Shown piece after piece: positions 15,128 through 21,950 of a stretch of 21,950 nucleotides of DNA (the stretch's first letter is position 1; every line of letters begins with the position of its first letter). The DNA is from Lachnospiraceae bacterium UBA3732 (GTDB taxonomy: Bacteria > Bacillota > Clostridia > Lachnospirales > Lachnospiraceae). Position numbers and translations under genes: made by a program. The notes beneath the pieces are model-generated. The model searched no databases and was not told the origin of the DNA. It was given only the letters and a program-made list of their open reading frames with translations. Location of the stretch: NCBI GenBank assembly GCA_002372545.1, contig DFHD01000018.1, positions 1 to 21,950 on the forward strand, written 5' to 3'.

Positions 15128-17830
15128 ATGGACAGGGCAGCGGCATTTATTGTTAAGGCAAGATACGCTTTGCTTGTTATTTTCCTCCTTCTGGCAGGAG
15201 CAAGCTTTTTCATGATGCAGAGGGTGAATGTGAATTCTGACATGTCCAGATACCTTCCCGATGATTCTCCAATGCGGGAAGGTACGGACCTCATGGCGGA
15301 GGAATTTCCCTCCATGTCGGCAGACAGCACCATCCGTATCATGCTGACAATAGAAAAGTCAGAAAGAACAAATATCAAGGAAGAGCTTTCTGCAATGAAA
15401 AACGTAGGAAGCGTGAATTACGAACCGGACAGTCCGTATTATAATAACGGCGACCGGGCACTTTATGTACTCTCCACAGGCTGTGCATACGATTCGGAAG
15501 AGTTTTCGAATCTGATGGACGGACTGGCGGAGAGTCTTTCCGCTTATTCGCCGGTGATCGAGACGGACGAGGAGATGAAGGATGCTCTGCCGCTTTACAT
15601 CATTGCCGGAGCGGTAGGCATTCTGATGGCCATTCTGATCATCATGAGCAATTCCTGGACAGAACCCTTTCTTTTTCTGATCTCGATCGGGCTTTCCATT
15701 CTGATCAACATGGGGACGAATGTATTTCTTCCCAGTGTGTCGAAGACTACACATTCCATTACGGCTATTTTGCAGCTTGTGCTGGCCATGGATTATTCAA
15801 TTATTTTATCCAATCGTTACAGACAGGCGGGAAAAAAGGAGGCGGATCCGGTGAAGGCTCTATGCACGGCAGTCCGGCAGTCTATTCCCTCTGTTCTGAG
15901 TTCATCCATTACCACCATAGCCGGGCTTTTATCCCTCTGCTTCATGCGGTTTAAGATCGGAGCGGATCTCGGGATCGTGCTGGCCAAGGGCGTTTTTATC
16001 AGCCTGCTTTCTGTTTTTATGGTTCTTCCTGCGCTTCTTATCCTGTTTGACGGCCTGATCCGGAAAACAGCGAAGAAGAGCCCGGTCATCCTGACCGGCG
16101 GGCTGGCCGGACTGGAATATAAGGGAAGGGTGGCGGCAATCCTTGTCTTCGCAGGGGTATTTATCTATGCCTTTGCTTTCCGGAACAGCGCCGGCATCAC
16201 CTACGGCACCCCTGCCCGGGCGGGAGAGATCGGCAAGTATTTTTCCCACAGTGAGAGAGTTGTGCTTCTTTATGATAATACAGATGAGGAGAAGATTCCT
16301 GCGCTTACGGAAAAGGTTCTGGCGGAAAAGGGCGTGGCGGCTGTCAGTACATACAGCAATACGCTGGGAACCGGAATGACAGCGGAGGAACTTCTGCAGT
16401 ATGTTTCCGGGATGCTTTCGCAGGGAGGCGGGATCAGTCTTCCGGGGGGGCTGACTCTGGAACCGTATATGGCAAGGCTCCTGTATTACGATCATTTTTC
16501 CGACCGGAAACAGGAACGTATCACGCTGGAAGAATTCTTAGGTTATGTAAACCGTAAGGTTCAGGAAGTCCCCTTAATTTCCGAACTTCTGGATGAGAAC
16601 GATCTTCTTCAGCTTCAGGAGTATGGTGCGCTCTGCAGTAAGGATTATCTTCTGCAGGAGCGTTCGGCGTCACAGATTTCCGACATGTTCGGCGTTAGTG
16701 AAACGATGCTGAAGCTGCTGATGACCTACCTGGGCGTAAACGCCATAAATATCCCGGACTTTCTGGAGGCCATGGACCGGCCGGAGGTTTCGGCGGTGAT
16801 CTCTCTTTCCGGCGGCCTCAGCAGTGAGGATAAGGAAAAGCTGGCATTTTACGGTTCCCTTGTCCGGAGCATCCTTGCGGATCAGACCTATTCAGCGGAG
16901 GAAATGGCGGAGCTGATCCGGTCAGTTATGGCCGGAAGCGGAGAAGAGTCCGGGGAGGATTCCACGATCACCGGATATATCGGACTGGCATATGAACTCT
17001 ATTTTTCCGAAATCCGCTACGATGAAACCTGGAAGCTTTCCATCGATGAGGCATTTGCACAGCTTCTGAATTCGGAGACCTTCAGTCCATTCCTGGACGA
17101 GGATACGAAAAAAACACTGGGTCTCGTGGAAATCGGTCTGGCCGCCGGCAAACGTCAGCTTGTGGGCGATACCCATTCGCTTTTTGTGATCGATTATTTC
17201 CTTCCGGAAAAGGAGGTGGACGCCATGCGGTTCGCCAAAAATCTGGACGGAGTTTGCGGAGAAGAGCTTTCGGGCAGCTATTACCTTATCGGCAGTACGC
17301 CCATGGCCTATGAGATGTCGAAGACCTTCCGGGCGGAGCTGGATAAGATCACGCTGATCACGGCGGCCGCCATCTTCCTGGTTGTACTTATCACTTTCCG
17401 GAATTTCTTTATCCCGCTGATCCTGGTGCTCCTGATCCAGTGCTCGGTTTACATCACCATGCAGGTCATGAACCTCCTCGGCGTGGATATGAACTATCTG
17501 GCGCTGCTTATTGTGCAGAGTCTGCTCATGGGAGCCACCATCGATTACGCCATTGTCTTTACGAATTTCTATATCGAAAAGCGGGAAGACCGGCCGGTGA
17601 AGGAAGCGCTTGCCTCCGCCTTTCAGGCGTCTATCCGGACAATCCTTACCTCCGGCATGATCATGATCTTTGTGACCTGGATCATGGGCTACGTATTTGC
17701 GGATCCCTCCGTCGGACAGATCTGCCATATTATCTCGATCGGCGTGGCCTCTGCGCTTATCATGATCCTCTGCTTCCTTCCGGGGATCCTTGCGGTCTGC
17801 GACAGGCTTGTGGTGAGAAGGAGTGGCTGA
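15128..17830 (+). CDS. RND/MMPL family transporter
   Basis: A 900-aa membrane protein; GAAAGGA at 15113-15119 precedes ATG 15128. Layout fits the RND superfamily: TM1 about 12-30; an extracytoplasmic loop with the typical DMSRYLPDDSPMREG; a TM2-TM6 bundle about 154-307; a further TM about 334-352; a second large extracytoplasmic domain about 355-730; then a TM bundle about 740-890. The proton-relay Asp-Tyr pairs characteristic of MmpL proteins are present in both halves: Asp222-Tyr223 (AMDYSIILSNRY) and Asp806-Tyr807 (TIDYAIVFTNFY). These proteins export lipids, drugs or small molecules using the proton gradient; the substrate here is unknown. No adaptor or outer-membrane partner is present, as expected for a Gram-positive. 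Probably co-transcribed with the giant gene 41 bp upstream. Confidence 0.9.
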   Translation: MDRAAAFIVKARYALLVIFLLLAGASFFMMQRVNVNSDMSRYLPDDSPMREGTDLMAEEFPSMSADSTIRIMLTIEKSERTNIKEELSAMKNVGSVNYEPDSPYYNNGDRALYVLSTGCAYDSEEFSNLMDGLAESLSAYSPVIETDEEMKDALPLYIIAGAVGILMAILIIMSNSWTEPFLFLISIGLSILINMGTNVFLPSVSKTTHSITAILQLVLAMDYSIILSNRYRQAGKKEADPVKALCTAVRQSIPSVLSSSITTIAGLLSLCFMRFKIGADLGIVLAKGVFISLLSVFMVLPALLILFDGLIRKTAKKSPVILTGGLAGLEYKGRVAAILVFAGVFIYAFAFRNSAGITYGTPARAGEIGKYFSHSERVVLLYDNTDEEKIPALTEKVLAEKGVAAVSTYSNTLGTGMTAEELLQYVSGMLSQGGGISLPGGLTLEPYMARLLYYDHFSDRKQERITLEEFLGYVNRKVQEVPLISELLDENDLLQLQEYGALCSKDYLLQERSASQISDMFGVSETMLKLLMTYLGVNAINIPDFLEAMDRPEVSAVISLSGGLSSEDKEKLAFYGSLVRSILADQTYSAEEMAELIRSVMAGSGEESGEDSTITGYIGLAYELYFSEIRYDETWKLSIDEAFAQLLNSETFSPFLDEDTKKTLGLVEIGLAAGKRQLVGDTHSLFVIDYFLPEKEVDAMRFAKNLDGVCGEELSGSYYLIGSTPMAYEMSKTFRAELDKITLITAAAIFLVVLITFRNFFIPLILVLLIQCSVYITMQVMNLLGVDMNYLALLIVQSLLMGATIDYAIVFTNFYIEKREDRPVKEALASAFQASIRTILTSGMIMIFVTWIMGYVFADPSVGQICHIISIGVASALIMILCFLPGILAVCDRLVVRRSG

Positions 17831-17905
17831 TTCTTAGCTGAAGCATATGGATTGATTCCCTGGTGAAGCAGTGGGGTCAGGTGAAGCAAGGCGGCGGATT
17901 CCCGT

Positions 17906-17934
17906 TTGCCTAGGCTGATGGGTTATGCTATAAT
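17906..17934 (+). promoter_or_regulatory. rluF: Extended -10 sigma-A promoter for rluF
   Basis: TTGCCT (17906-17911), exactly 17 bp, then TATAAT (17929-17934) preceded by TGC to give an extended -10. The expected start is near 17941, about 60 nt before the GTG start of rluF. Confidence 0.78.
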
Positions 17935-17945
17935 GCTGTAATGAT

Positions 17946-17966
17946 AACCGGGCTTTTGGCCCGGTT
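17946..17966 (+). promoter_or_regulatory. Perfect 8-bp hairpin at the 5' end of the rluF transcript
   Basis: AACCGGGC (17946-17953) and GCCCGGTT (17959-17966) pair perfectly around TTTTG. No T-run follows on the plus strand. From the promoter position it would start about 5 nt from the mRNA 5' end, as in stability-conferring 5' hairpins. Its presence inside the longer reading frame from ATG 17941 argues against that start. Confidence 0.6.
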
Positions 17967-18000
17967 GGAAAAATGTGTATTCACTTCGGAGGTTCCCGCT

Positions 18001-18717
18001 GTGCGGATAAACAAGTATATAAGTGAATCCGGTGCATTATCCCGCCGGAAGGCTGATGAAGCCATTGCAGGAGGGAGAGTGACCCTGAACGGACGGGAGG
18101 CGGTTCCCGGAGATCAGGTGAAGGAGGGAGACGCCGTTCTTCTGGACGGAAGGCCACTCAGCCCGGTGAAAAAGAAGGTCATTGTGGCCTATTATAAGCC
18201 GCTCGGGCTGGTATGTACGGCGAAGGAAGCGGATAAGGACAGTCTGTATCATCACTTCGACTATCCGGAAAAGCTGATTTATGTGGGGCGGCTGGACAAG
18301 GACTCCCAGGGTCTCATCCTCATGACCAATGACGGAGATCTGGCAAACCGGATCCAGAAGGCCAGATACGGGCATGAAAAGGAATATGTGGTCCGGGTAA
18401 ATAAGCCGGTGACCGGAGAATTCCTGCAGGGCATGCGAAGCGGTGTGCCGATTCTGGATACGGTAACGAAAAAGTGCAGGGTAATGCCGCAGGGAGAGAT
18501 GTCCTTCCGGATTATTCTGACGGAGGGGTTGAACCGGCAGATCCGGAGAATGTGTGAATATTTTGGATATCGGGTGACATATCTGAAGCGGATCCGGGTC
18601 ATGAACGTGAAGCTGGGCAGCATGAAGCCGGGGATGTGGCGTGAGCTGGAGCCTGAGGAGGAGAAGAAACTCCGTAAAATGGCAGCTGAGCGAGAAGTCG
18701 GAAGAGAAGCTGAGTGA
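18001..18717 (+). CDS. rluF: 23S rRNA pseudouridine synthase RluF
   Basis: A 238-aa protein. GTG 18001 follows GGAGG (17988-17992) at 8 bp and begins directly with the S4 domain (VRINKYISESGALSRRKADE); the upstream ATG 17941 would translate the promoter-proximal hairpin. Residues 1-50 are the S4 RNA-binding domain. The RsuA/RluB/E/F catalytic motif GRLDKDSQGLILMTNDGDL holds the catalytic Asp99. RluF-specific stretches GMRSGVPILDTVTKKCRV and EGLNRQIRRMCEYFGYRV align from memory with E. coli RluF, which makes pseudouridine 2604 of 23S rRNA. The C-terminal tail after GMWREL is Glu/Lys-rich and part of it is duplicated downstream. It has its own promoter, separate from the MMPL gene. Confidence 0.9.
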   Translation: MRINKYISESGALSRRKADEAIAGGRVTLNGREAVPGDQVKEGDAVLLDGRPLSPVKKKVIVAYYKPLGLVCTAKEADKDSLYHHFDYPEKLIYVGRLDKDSQGLILMTNDGDLANRIQKARYGHEKEYVVRVNKPVTGEFLQGMRSGVPILDTVTKKCRVMPQGEMSFRIILTEGLNRQIRRMCEYFGYRVTYLKRIRVMNVKLGSMKPGMWRELEPEEEKKLRKMAAEREVGREAE

Positions 18718-18778
18718 GAGGCTGGAAGCGACGCTGAGAAAGAAGCTGAAAGAGAAAGCTGTAATAGAGTCTGAATGA

Positions 18779-18842
18779 GAAGCCGGGGATGTGGCGTGAG
18801 CTGAAACCTGAGGATAGAAATGGAACTCCGGGAAAGGGCAGG
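18779..18842 (+). repeat. Partial duplication of the 3' end of rluF
   Basis: A 24-bp block at 18779-18802 is identical to 18624-18647 inside rluF (codons for KPGMWREL). The match continues imperfectly to 18842 against 18648-18686 (CCTGAGGA, then AACTCCG, then GGGCAG-like). The offset is 155 bp. The second copy lies after the rluF stop and ends next to the ligA start, so it is non-functional as coding sequence. The intervening 18690-18778 is purine-rich with recurring GAAGCTGA-like units. Confidence 0.8.
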
Positions 18843-18844
18843 AA

Positions 18845-20854
18845 ATGGCTGGAGAGAAAAGCGATAGAGAACAGAAGGTCGAACGTATCCGCGAGCTTGT
18901 GGAGCTCCTGAGAAAGGCTTCGCGGGCATATTACATGGAAGACCGGGAGATCATGTCAAATTTTGACTATGATAAGCTCTATGATGAGCTGGAGAGTCTG
19001 GAAAAGGAGACCGGCTTTGTCATGAGCCAGAGCCCTACAAGAAGAGTGGGCTATGAGGTGGTGAGTGAGCTCCCCAAGGAGAAGCATCCGGCGCCCATGC
19101 TCTCTCTGGATAAGACGAAGGAGGTGGACCAGCTTATTTCCTGGCTGGGTGACCAGAAGGGGCTTCTTTCCTGGAAAATGGACGGTCTGACCATTGTTCT
19201 GACATATAGAGACGGCAAGCTGGAAAAGGCTGTGACCCGGGGAAACGGAGAGGTAGGCGAGGTGATCACCGCAAATGCCAGAGCCTTCCGGAATCTGCCC
19301 GGTGAGATTTCCTGCAAGGATGAGCTGGTGATCCGCGGGGAGGCCGTGATCAGCTACGCGGATTTTGATGAGATCAATGCGAGGATTCCGGAAGAGGGTG
19401 ACAGATACCGGAATCCCCGGAATCTCTGCAGCGGTTCGGTGAGACAGCTGGACAGCCGCATCACAGCAGAGAGAAATGTGTCGTTTTATGCTTTTTCCAT
19501 GGTGGAGCCGGAGAATAAAGCGTTGCTTGCTTCTTTTGAAAATTCCATGGAAAATGAGTTCCGGTTCCTGTCAGAACAGGGCTTCCAGGTGGTAGAGTGG
19601 ATGCCTGTTACGGCGGAAACCCTGCGAAGTGCGGTCAGGACATTTGCCGACAGGCTGCCGGATAATCCCTTCCCATCGGATGGGCTGGTGCTGGATCTGG
19701 ATGATCTGGCTTACGGAAAATCCCTGGGCATAACCGCAAAGTTTCCCCGGGATGCCATAGCCTTTAAATGGAAGGATGAGGAGGCGGAAACGGTTCTCCG
19801 GGATGTGGAGTGGAGCGCATCCAGAACGGGAAGGATCAATCCCGTCGCGGTCTTCGATCCGGTCTGGCTCGAGGGCACGGAGGTTAAGCGGGCCAGCCTG
19901 CATAACCTGACATATATAGAAGAGATGAAGCTGGGTATCGGTGACCGGATCAAGGTCTATAAGGCAAACATGATCATTCCCCAGCTTTCGGAAAATATGA
20001 CACGCTCCGGCGGACTTCCGGTTCCCGGAACTTGTCCGGTGTGCGGAGAAAAAACGGTGATCCGTACGGATGGCGCGGCTGCGGTACTGTATTGTGGGAA
20101 TCCGGACTGCGCGGCGAAGAATATCAAACGGTTTACCCATTTTGTTTCACGGAACGCCATGAATATTGAAGGACTTTCCGAGGCAACGCTGGAAAAATTC
20201 ATCAATCTCGGCTACCTGAAGGAGCTTCCGGATCTATTCCATCTGGAGAGGTTCAGGGATGAGATTGTCGGACAAGACGGCTTTGGTGAGCAGTCCTTCC
20301 GGAATCTGAAGGATGCGGTAGAAAGGGCCCGTGAGGCTGACCCTGCAGCCTTCCTGTACGGTCTCGGTATTCCCAATGTGGGACTTTCCAATGCGCGGAT
20401 GATCCTCCGGCATTTCTCCGGAAATCTGGAGGAAGTGCTTTCGGCAAAGGAGGAGGAGCTCTGCAAAATCGCAGGCGTGGGAGATGTGATCGCCCGGACC
20501 TTTGTCAGCTTTCTTCAGGACGAGAGAAATATGGCTGAGATCAGAAGGCTGATGCAGGAGCTGACATTCCCGGAGCAGGAGGAAACCGGTGAGCAGGATC
20601 TGGCCGGTATGACCTTCGTGATCACCGGCAGTCTGAGTACATATCCCAACCGGGATGCACTGGTTGCGGAGATTGTCAGCCGGGGCGGAAAGGCGGCAGG
20701 CAGCGTCAGCAAAAACACCAGCTTCCTGATCAATAACGATGTGAATTCCACCTCCGGCAAGAACAAAAAAGCCAGAGAGCTGGGCGTTCCCATTATCTCC
20801 GAGGAGGACTTCCGGGACGGCGGATTTCTTTCCGACCGGAAGGAAACTACATAG
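18845..20854 (+). CDS. ligA: NAD-dependent DNA ligase LigA, divergent type
   Basis: A 669-aa protein, normal LigA length; ATG 18845 follows GGGCAGGAA, a modest ribosome binding site. Domains in order: Ia NMN-binding helices (about 10-75); adenylation domain with nucleophile Lys111 in KMDG; TRGNG (131-135); RGEA with Glu166; RTG (327-329); motif V Lys308 (IAFKW); an OB region; a Cys4 zinc finger (Cys397, 400, 417, 422); helix-hairpin-helix repeats (about 435-570); and a C-terminal BRCT domain (about 583-669). It seals nicks using NAD+. Two departures from canonical LigA are visible: TRGDG is TRGNG, and motif IV (DGVVVK in E. coli) is DGLVLD, so the lysine equivalent to E. coli Lys290 is Asp284. 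This is a recurring clostridial variant as I recall, so a second canonical LigA may exist elsewhere in the genome. Confidence 0.92.
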   Translation: MAGEKSDREQKVERIRELVELLRKASRAYYMEDREIMSNFDYDKLYDELESLEKETGFVMSQSPTRRVGYEVVSELPKEKHPAPMLSLDKTKEVDQLISWLGDQKGLLSWKMDGLTIVLTYRDGKLEKAVTRGNGEVGEVITANARAFRNLPGEISCKDELVIRGEAVISYADFDEINARIPEEGDRYRNPRNLCSGSVRQLDSRITAERNVSFYAFSMVEPENKALLASFENSMENEFRFLSEQGFQVVEWMPVTAETLRSAVRTFADRLPDNPFPSDGLVLDLDDLAYGKSLGITAKFPRDAIAFKWKDEEAETVLRDVEWSASRTGRINPVAVFDPVWLEGTEVKRASLHNLTYIEEMKLGIGDRIKVYKANMIIPQLSENMTRSGGLPVPGTCPVCGEKTVIRTDGAAAVLYCGNPDCAAKNIKRFTHFVSRNAMNIEGLSEATLEKFINLGYLKELPDLFHLERFRDEIVGQDGFGEQSFRNLKDAVERAREADPAAFLYGLGIPNVGLSNARMILRHFSGNLEEVLSAKEEELCKIAGVGDVIARTFVSFLQDERNMAEIRRLMQELTFPEQEETGEQDLAGMTFVITGSLSTYPNRDALVAEIVSRGGKAAGSVSKNTSFLINNDVNSTSGKNKKARELGVPIISEEDFRDGGFLSDRKETT

Positions 20855-20857
20855 TTT

Positions 20858-20955
20858 AGGATACCTAAGCGGGAATCCTCGGTAATTCAATTGCCGAGTA
20901 GTTCACTGGTACCAGAGAAATCTTTCGTGGAAAAAGCATCTGTTCAGCAGGTGCT
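20858..20955 (+). promoter_or_regulatory. Structured leader upstream of metA
   Basis: The 130-bp ligA-metA gap contains four inverted repeats. AGGAT (20858-20862) pairs with ATCCT (20875-20879). A near-perfect 10-bp repeat spans 20878-20898 (CTCGG arm with CCGAG). CTGGTACCAG (20906-20915) is a palindrome. AGCATCTG (20935-20942) pairs with CAGGTGCT (20948-20955). The first two share bases and are mutually exclusive. No S-box or T-box signature was found and there is no T-run. It could be a ligA 3' end structure or metA control. Confidence 0.4.
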
Positions 20956-20984
20956 TCAAATACATTACAATAGAGGTGAAGAAA

Positions 20985-21902
20985 GTGCCGATCAAAATTG
21001 ATAACGATCTGCCGGTTAAAAAAATTCTGGAGGATGAGAATATTTTCGTGATGGATGAACACCGGGCAACGACCCAGGACATCCGTCCCATTGATATTCT
21101 GATCCTGAATCTGATGCCCCTGAAGGAGGATACGGAGCTGCAGCTTCTTCGCAGCCTTTCCAATACGCCGCTTCAGGTGAATATAACCTTTATCCGGACT
21201 ATGTCCTATGAGTCAAAGCATACTTCCCGGGCGCATCTGGAACGGTTTTATTCTAATTTTTCAAATGTGAGGGGGAGAAAATGGGACGGCCTCATCATCA
21301 CCGGCGCGCCGGTGGAGACCATGCCCTTTGAAGAGGTGGAATACTGGCCGGAGCTGACCGAGATCATGGACTGGTCGGAAGAAAACGTGACGTCCACTTT
21401 CCATATCTGCTGGGGCGCACAGGCCGGCCTGTATTACCGCTACGGTATCCGGAAATACGATCTTCCGGCAAAGCTTTCCGGCATTTATAAGCACTATACG
21501 ATCCATAAGAGCACAGAGCTGGTCCGCGGCTTCGATGATACCTTCCTGGCTCCCCACTCCCGGTATACCGGAGTATCCCGGGATGCGATCATGGCAAACC
21601 GCCACCTGAAGGTCTGTGCGGACAGCGAGATCTGCGGTCCATATATCATTATCGGCGACGGCGGCAAAAATATCTTCGTTACCGGCCATCCGGAATACGA
21701 TACCGTGACCCTCGACCAGGAATATAAGAGAGACGTAGCCAAGGGCATCAACCCGGCCATTCCGGTGAACTATTATCCGGAGGATGATCCCCGCCACAGC
21801 CCGGTGAAGTCATGGCGTTGCCACGCCAATATGCTGTATTCCAATTGGCTAAATTATTACGTATATCAGCAGACTCCTTATGATTGGACGATTAAGGCTT
21901 GA
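20985..21902 (+). CDS. metA: Homoserine O-acetyltransferase (MetA family)
   Basis: A 305-aa protein (family about 300-310). GTG 20985 begins VPIKIDNDLPVKKILEDENI, matching the usual MetA N-terminus (PIKI), and follows AGAGGTGA at good spacing; an in-frame GTG at 20976 lies in that site and is rejected. Catalytic residues occupy the positions known in E. coli: Cys142 (HICWGAQAG) is the acyl nucleophile, and His235 and Glu237 (TGHPEYD) form the rest of the active site. The enzyme acylates homoserine as the first committed step to methionine. Position 111 is Glu (TGAPVE); published work links Glu111 to acetyl-CoA use and Gly111 to succinyl-CoA, so acetyltransferase activity is predicted. It follows ligA by 130 bp. 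Confidence 0.93.
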   Translation: MPIKIDNDLPVKKILEDENIFVMDEHRATTQDIRPIDILILNLMPLKEDTELQLLRSLSNTPLQVNITFIRTMSYESKHTSRAHLERFYSNFSNVRGRKWDGLIITGAPVETMPFEEVEYWPELTEIMDWSEENVTSTFHICWGAQAGLYYRYGIRKYDLPAKLSGIYKHYTIHKSTELVRGFDDTFLAPHSRYTGVSRDAIMANRHLKVCADSEICGPYIIIGDGGKNIFVTGHPEYDTVTLDQEYKRDVAKGINPAIPVNYYPEDDPRHSPVKSWRCHANMLYSNWLNYYVYQQTPYDWTIKA

Positions 21903-21916
21903 ATCAAGGAATTGAT

Positions 21917-21945
21917 TTGACATAGGTTGAATATGATGTTATTAT
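21917..21945 (+). promoter_or_regulatory. Strong sigma-A promoter reading out of the window
   Basis: Perfect TTGACA (21917-21922), 17-bp spacer, then TATTAT (21940-21945). It lies 14 bp after the metA stop and drives whatever gene follows. A small AATCAA/TTGATT hairpin (21902-21917) overlaps its edge. Confidence 0.75.
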
Positions 21946-21950
21946 ACTAA

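Noticed and set aside
16922..17728. 268-aa minus-strand ORF opposite the MMPL gene
   Set aside because: Its His/Asp/Gly-rich translation is the mirror of hydrophobic membrane codons; the plus frame has clear RND motifs.
20941..20971. Promoter TGTTCA / TACAAT just before metA
   Set aside because: The spacing is 19 bp and the transcription start would fall in the ribosome binding site.
20855..20984. S-box (SAM) or T-box riboswitch before metA
   Set aside because: GGTACC occurs but the AGGGTGG context of a T-box and the conserved S-box core are missing.
1..21950. tRNA, rRNA, CRISPR array, integrase or intact insertion sequence
   Set aside because: None seen on reading through; the repeats found are pairs or short tandems, not spaced arrays, and no transposase or recombinase motif appears.

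Overview
The window looks like chromosomal DNA from a Clostridia bacterium, most likely Lachnospiraceae (inference from protein style: a divergent clostridial-type LigA, an acetyl-type MetA, DUF4186, EcsC and a zinc-ribbon membrane protein, strong AGGAGG ribosome binding sites and frequent GTG starts). It has two halves. The left half (about 1-9,560) is AT-richer, patchy and accessory in character. The right half (about 9,570-21,950) is GC-richer, densely coded on the plus strand and mostly housekeeping.

Left half. It opens with decayed reading frames (55-883). Next come a zinc-ribbon/single-TM/coiled-coil protein (985-2175) and a two-nuclease cassette: a GIY-YIG protein (2322-3236) and an HNH protein (3270-4328), closed by a clear intrinsic terminator (4357-4395). 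A fresh promoter-like site then precedes a four-gene run of three unrecognised proteins plus an EcsC-family protein (4598-6937). An N-terminal stub of a metallophosphoesterase (7016-7150) and an intact DUF4186 protein (7178-7570) follow. The next 326 bp have no gene but hold an 11-bp inverted repeat, a 20-bp direct repeat with a 21-bp period and two small hairpins. A lipoprotein with an Ig-like domain lies on the minus strand (7897-8952), preceded by a 27-codon ORF with an excellent ribosome binding site (9043-9126).

Right half. A very large gene (9570-15086, 1838 aa) encodes a mostly helical cytoplasmic protein. Near its C-terminus is what I read as an atypical kinase domain (GNPDRH then GIDND), ending in GQNAVP repeats. 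Only 41 bp later lies an RND/MMPL-type transporter (15128-17830), so the two may be co-expressed. Then come rluF with its own strong promoter and 5' hairpin (18001-18717), a partial duplication of the rluF 3' end, a divergent ligA lacking the motif IV lysine (18845-20854), and metA preceded by a structured leader (20985-21902). A strong promoter at the right edge reads out of the window.

The best candidates for something undescribed are the giant kinase-like protein with its MMPL neighbour, the GIY-YIG/HNH pair, and the EcsC-containing operon of unknown small proteins. I see no tRNA, rRNA, CRISPR array, integrase or intact insertion sequence.
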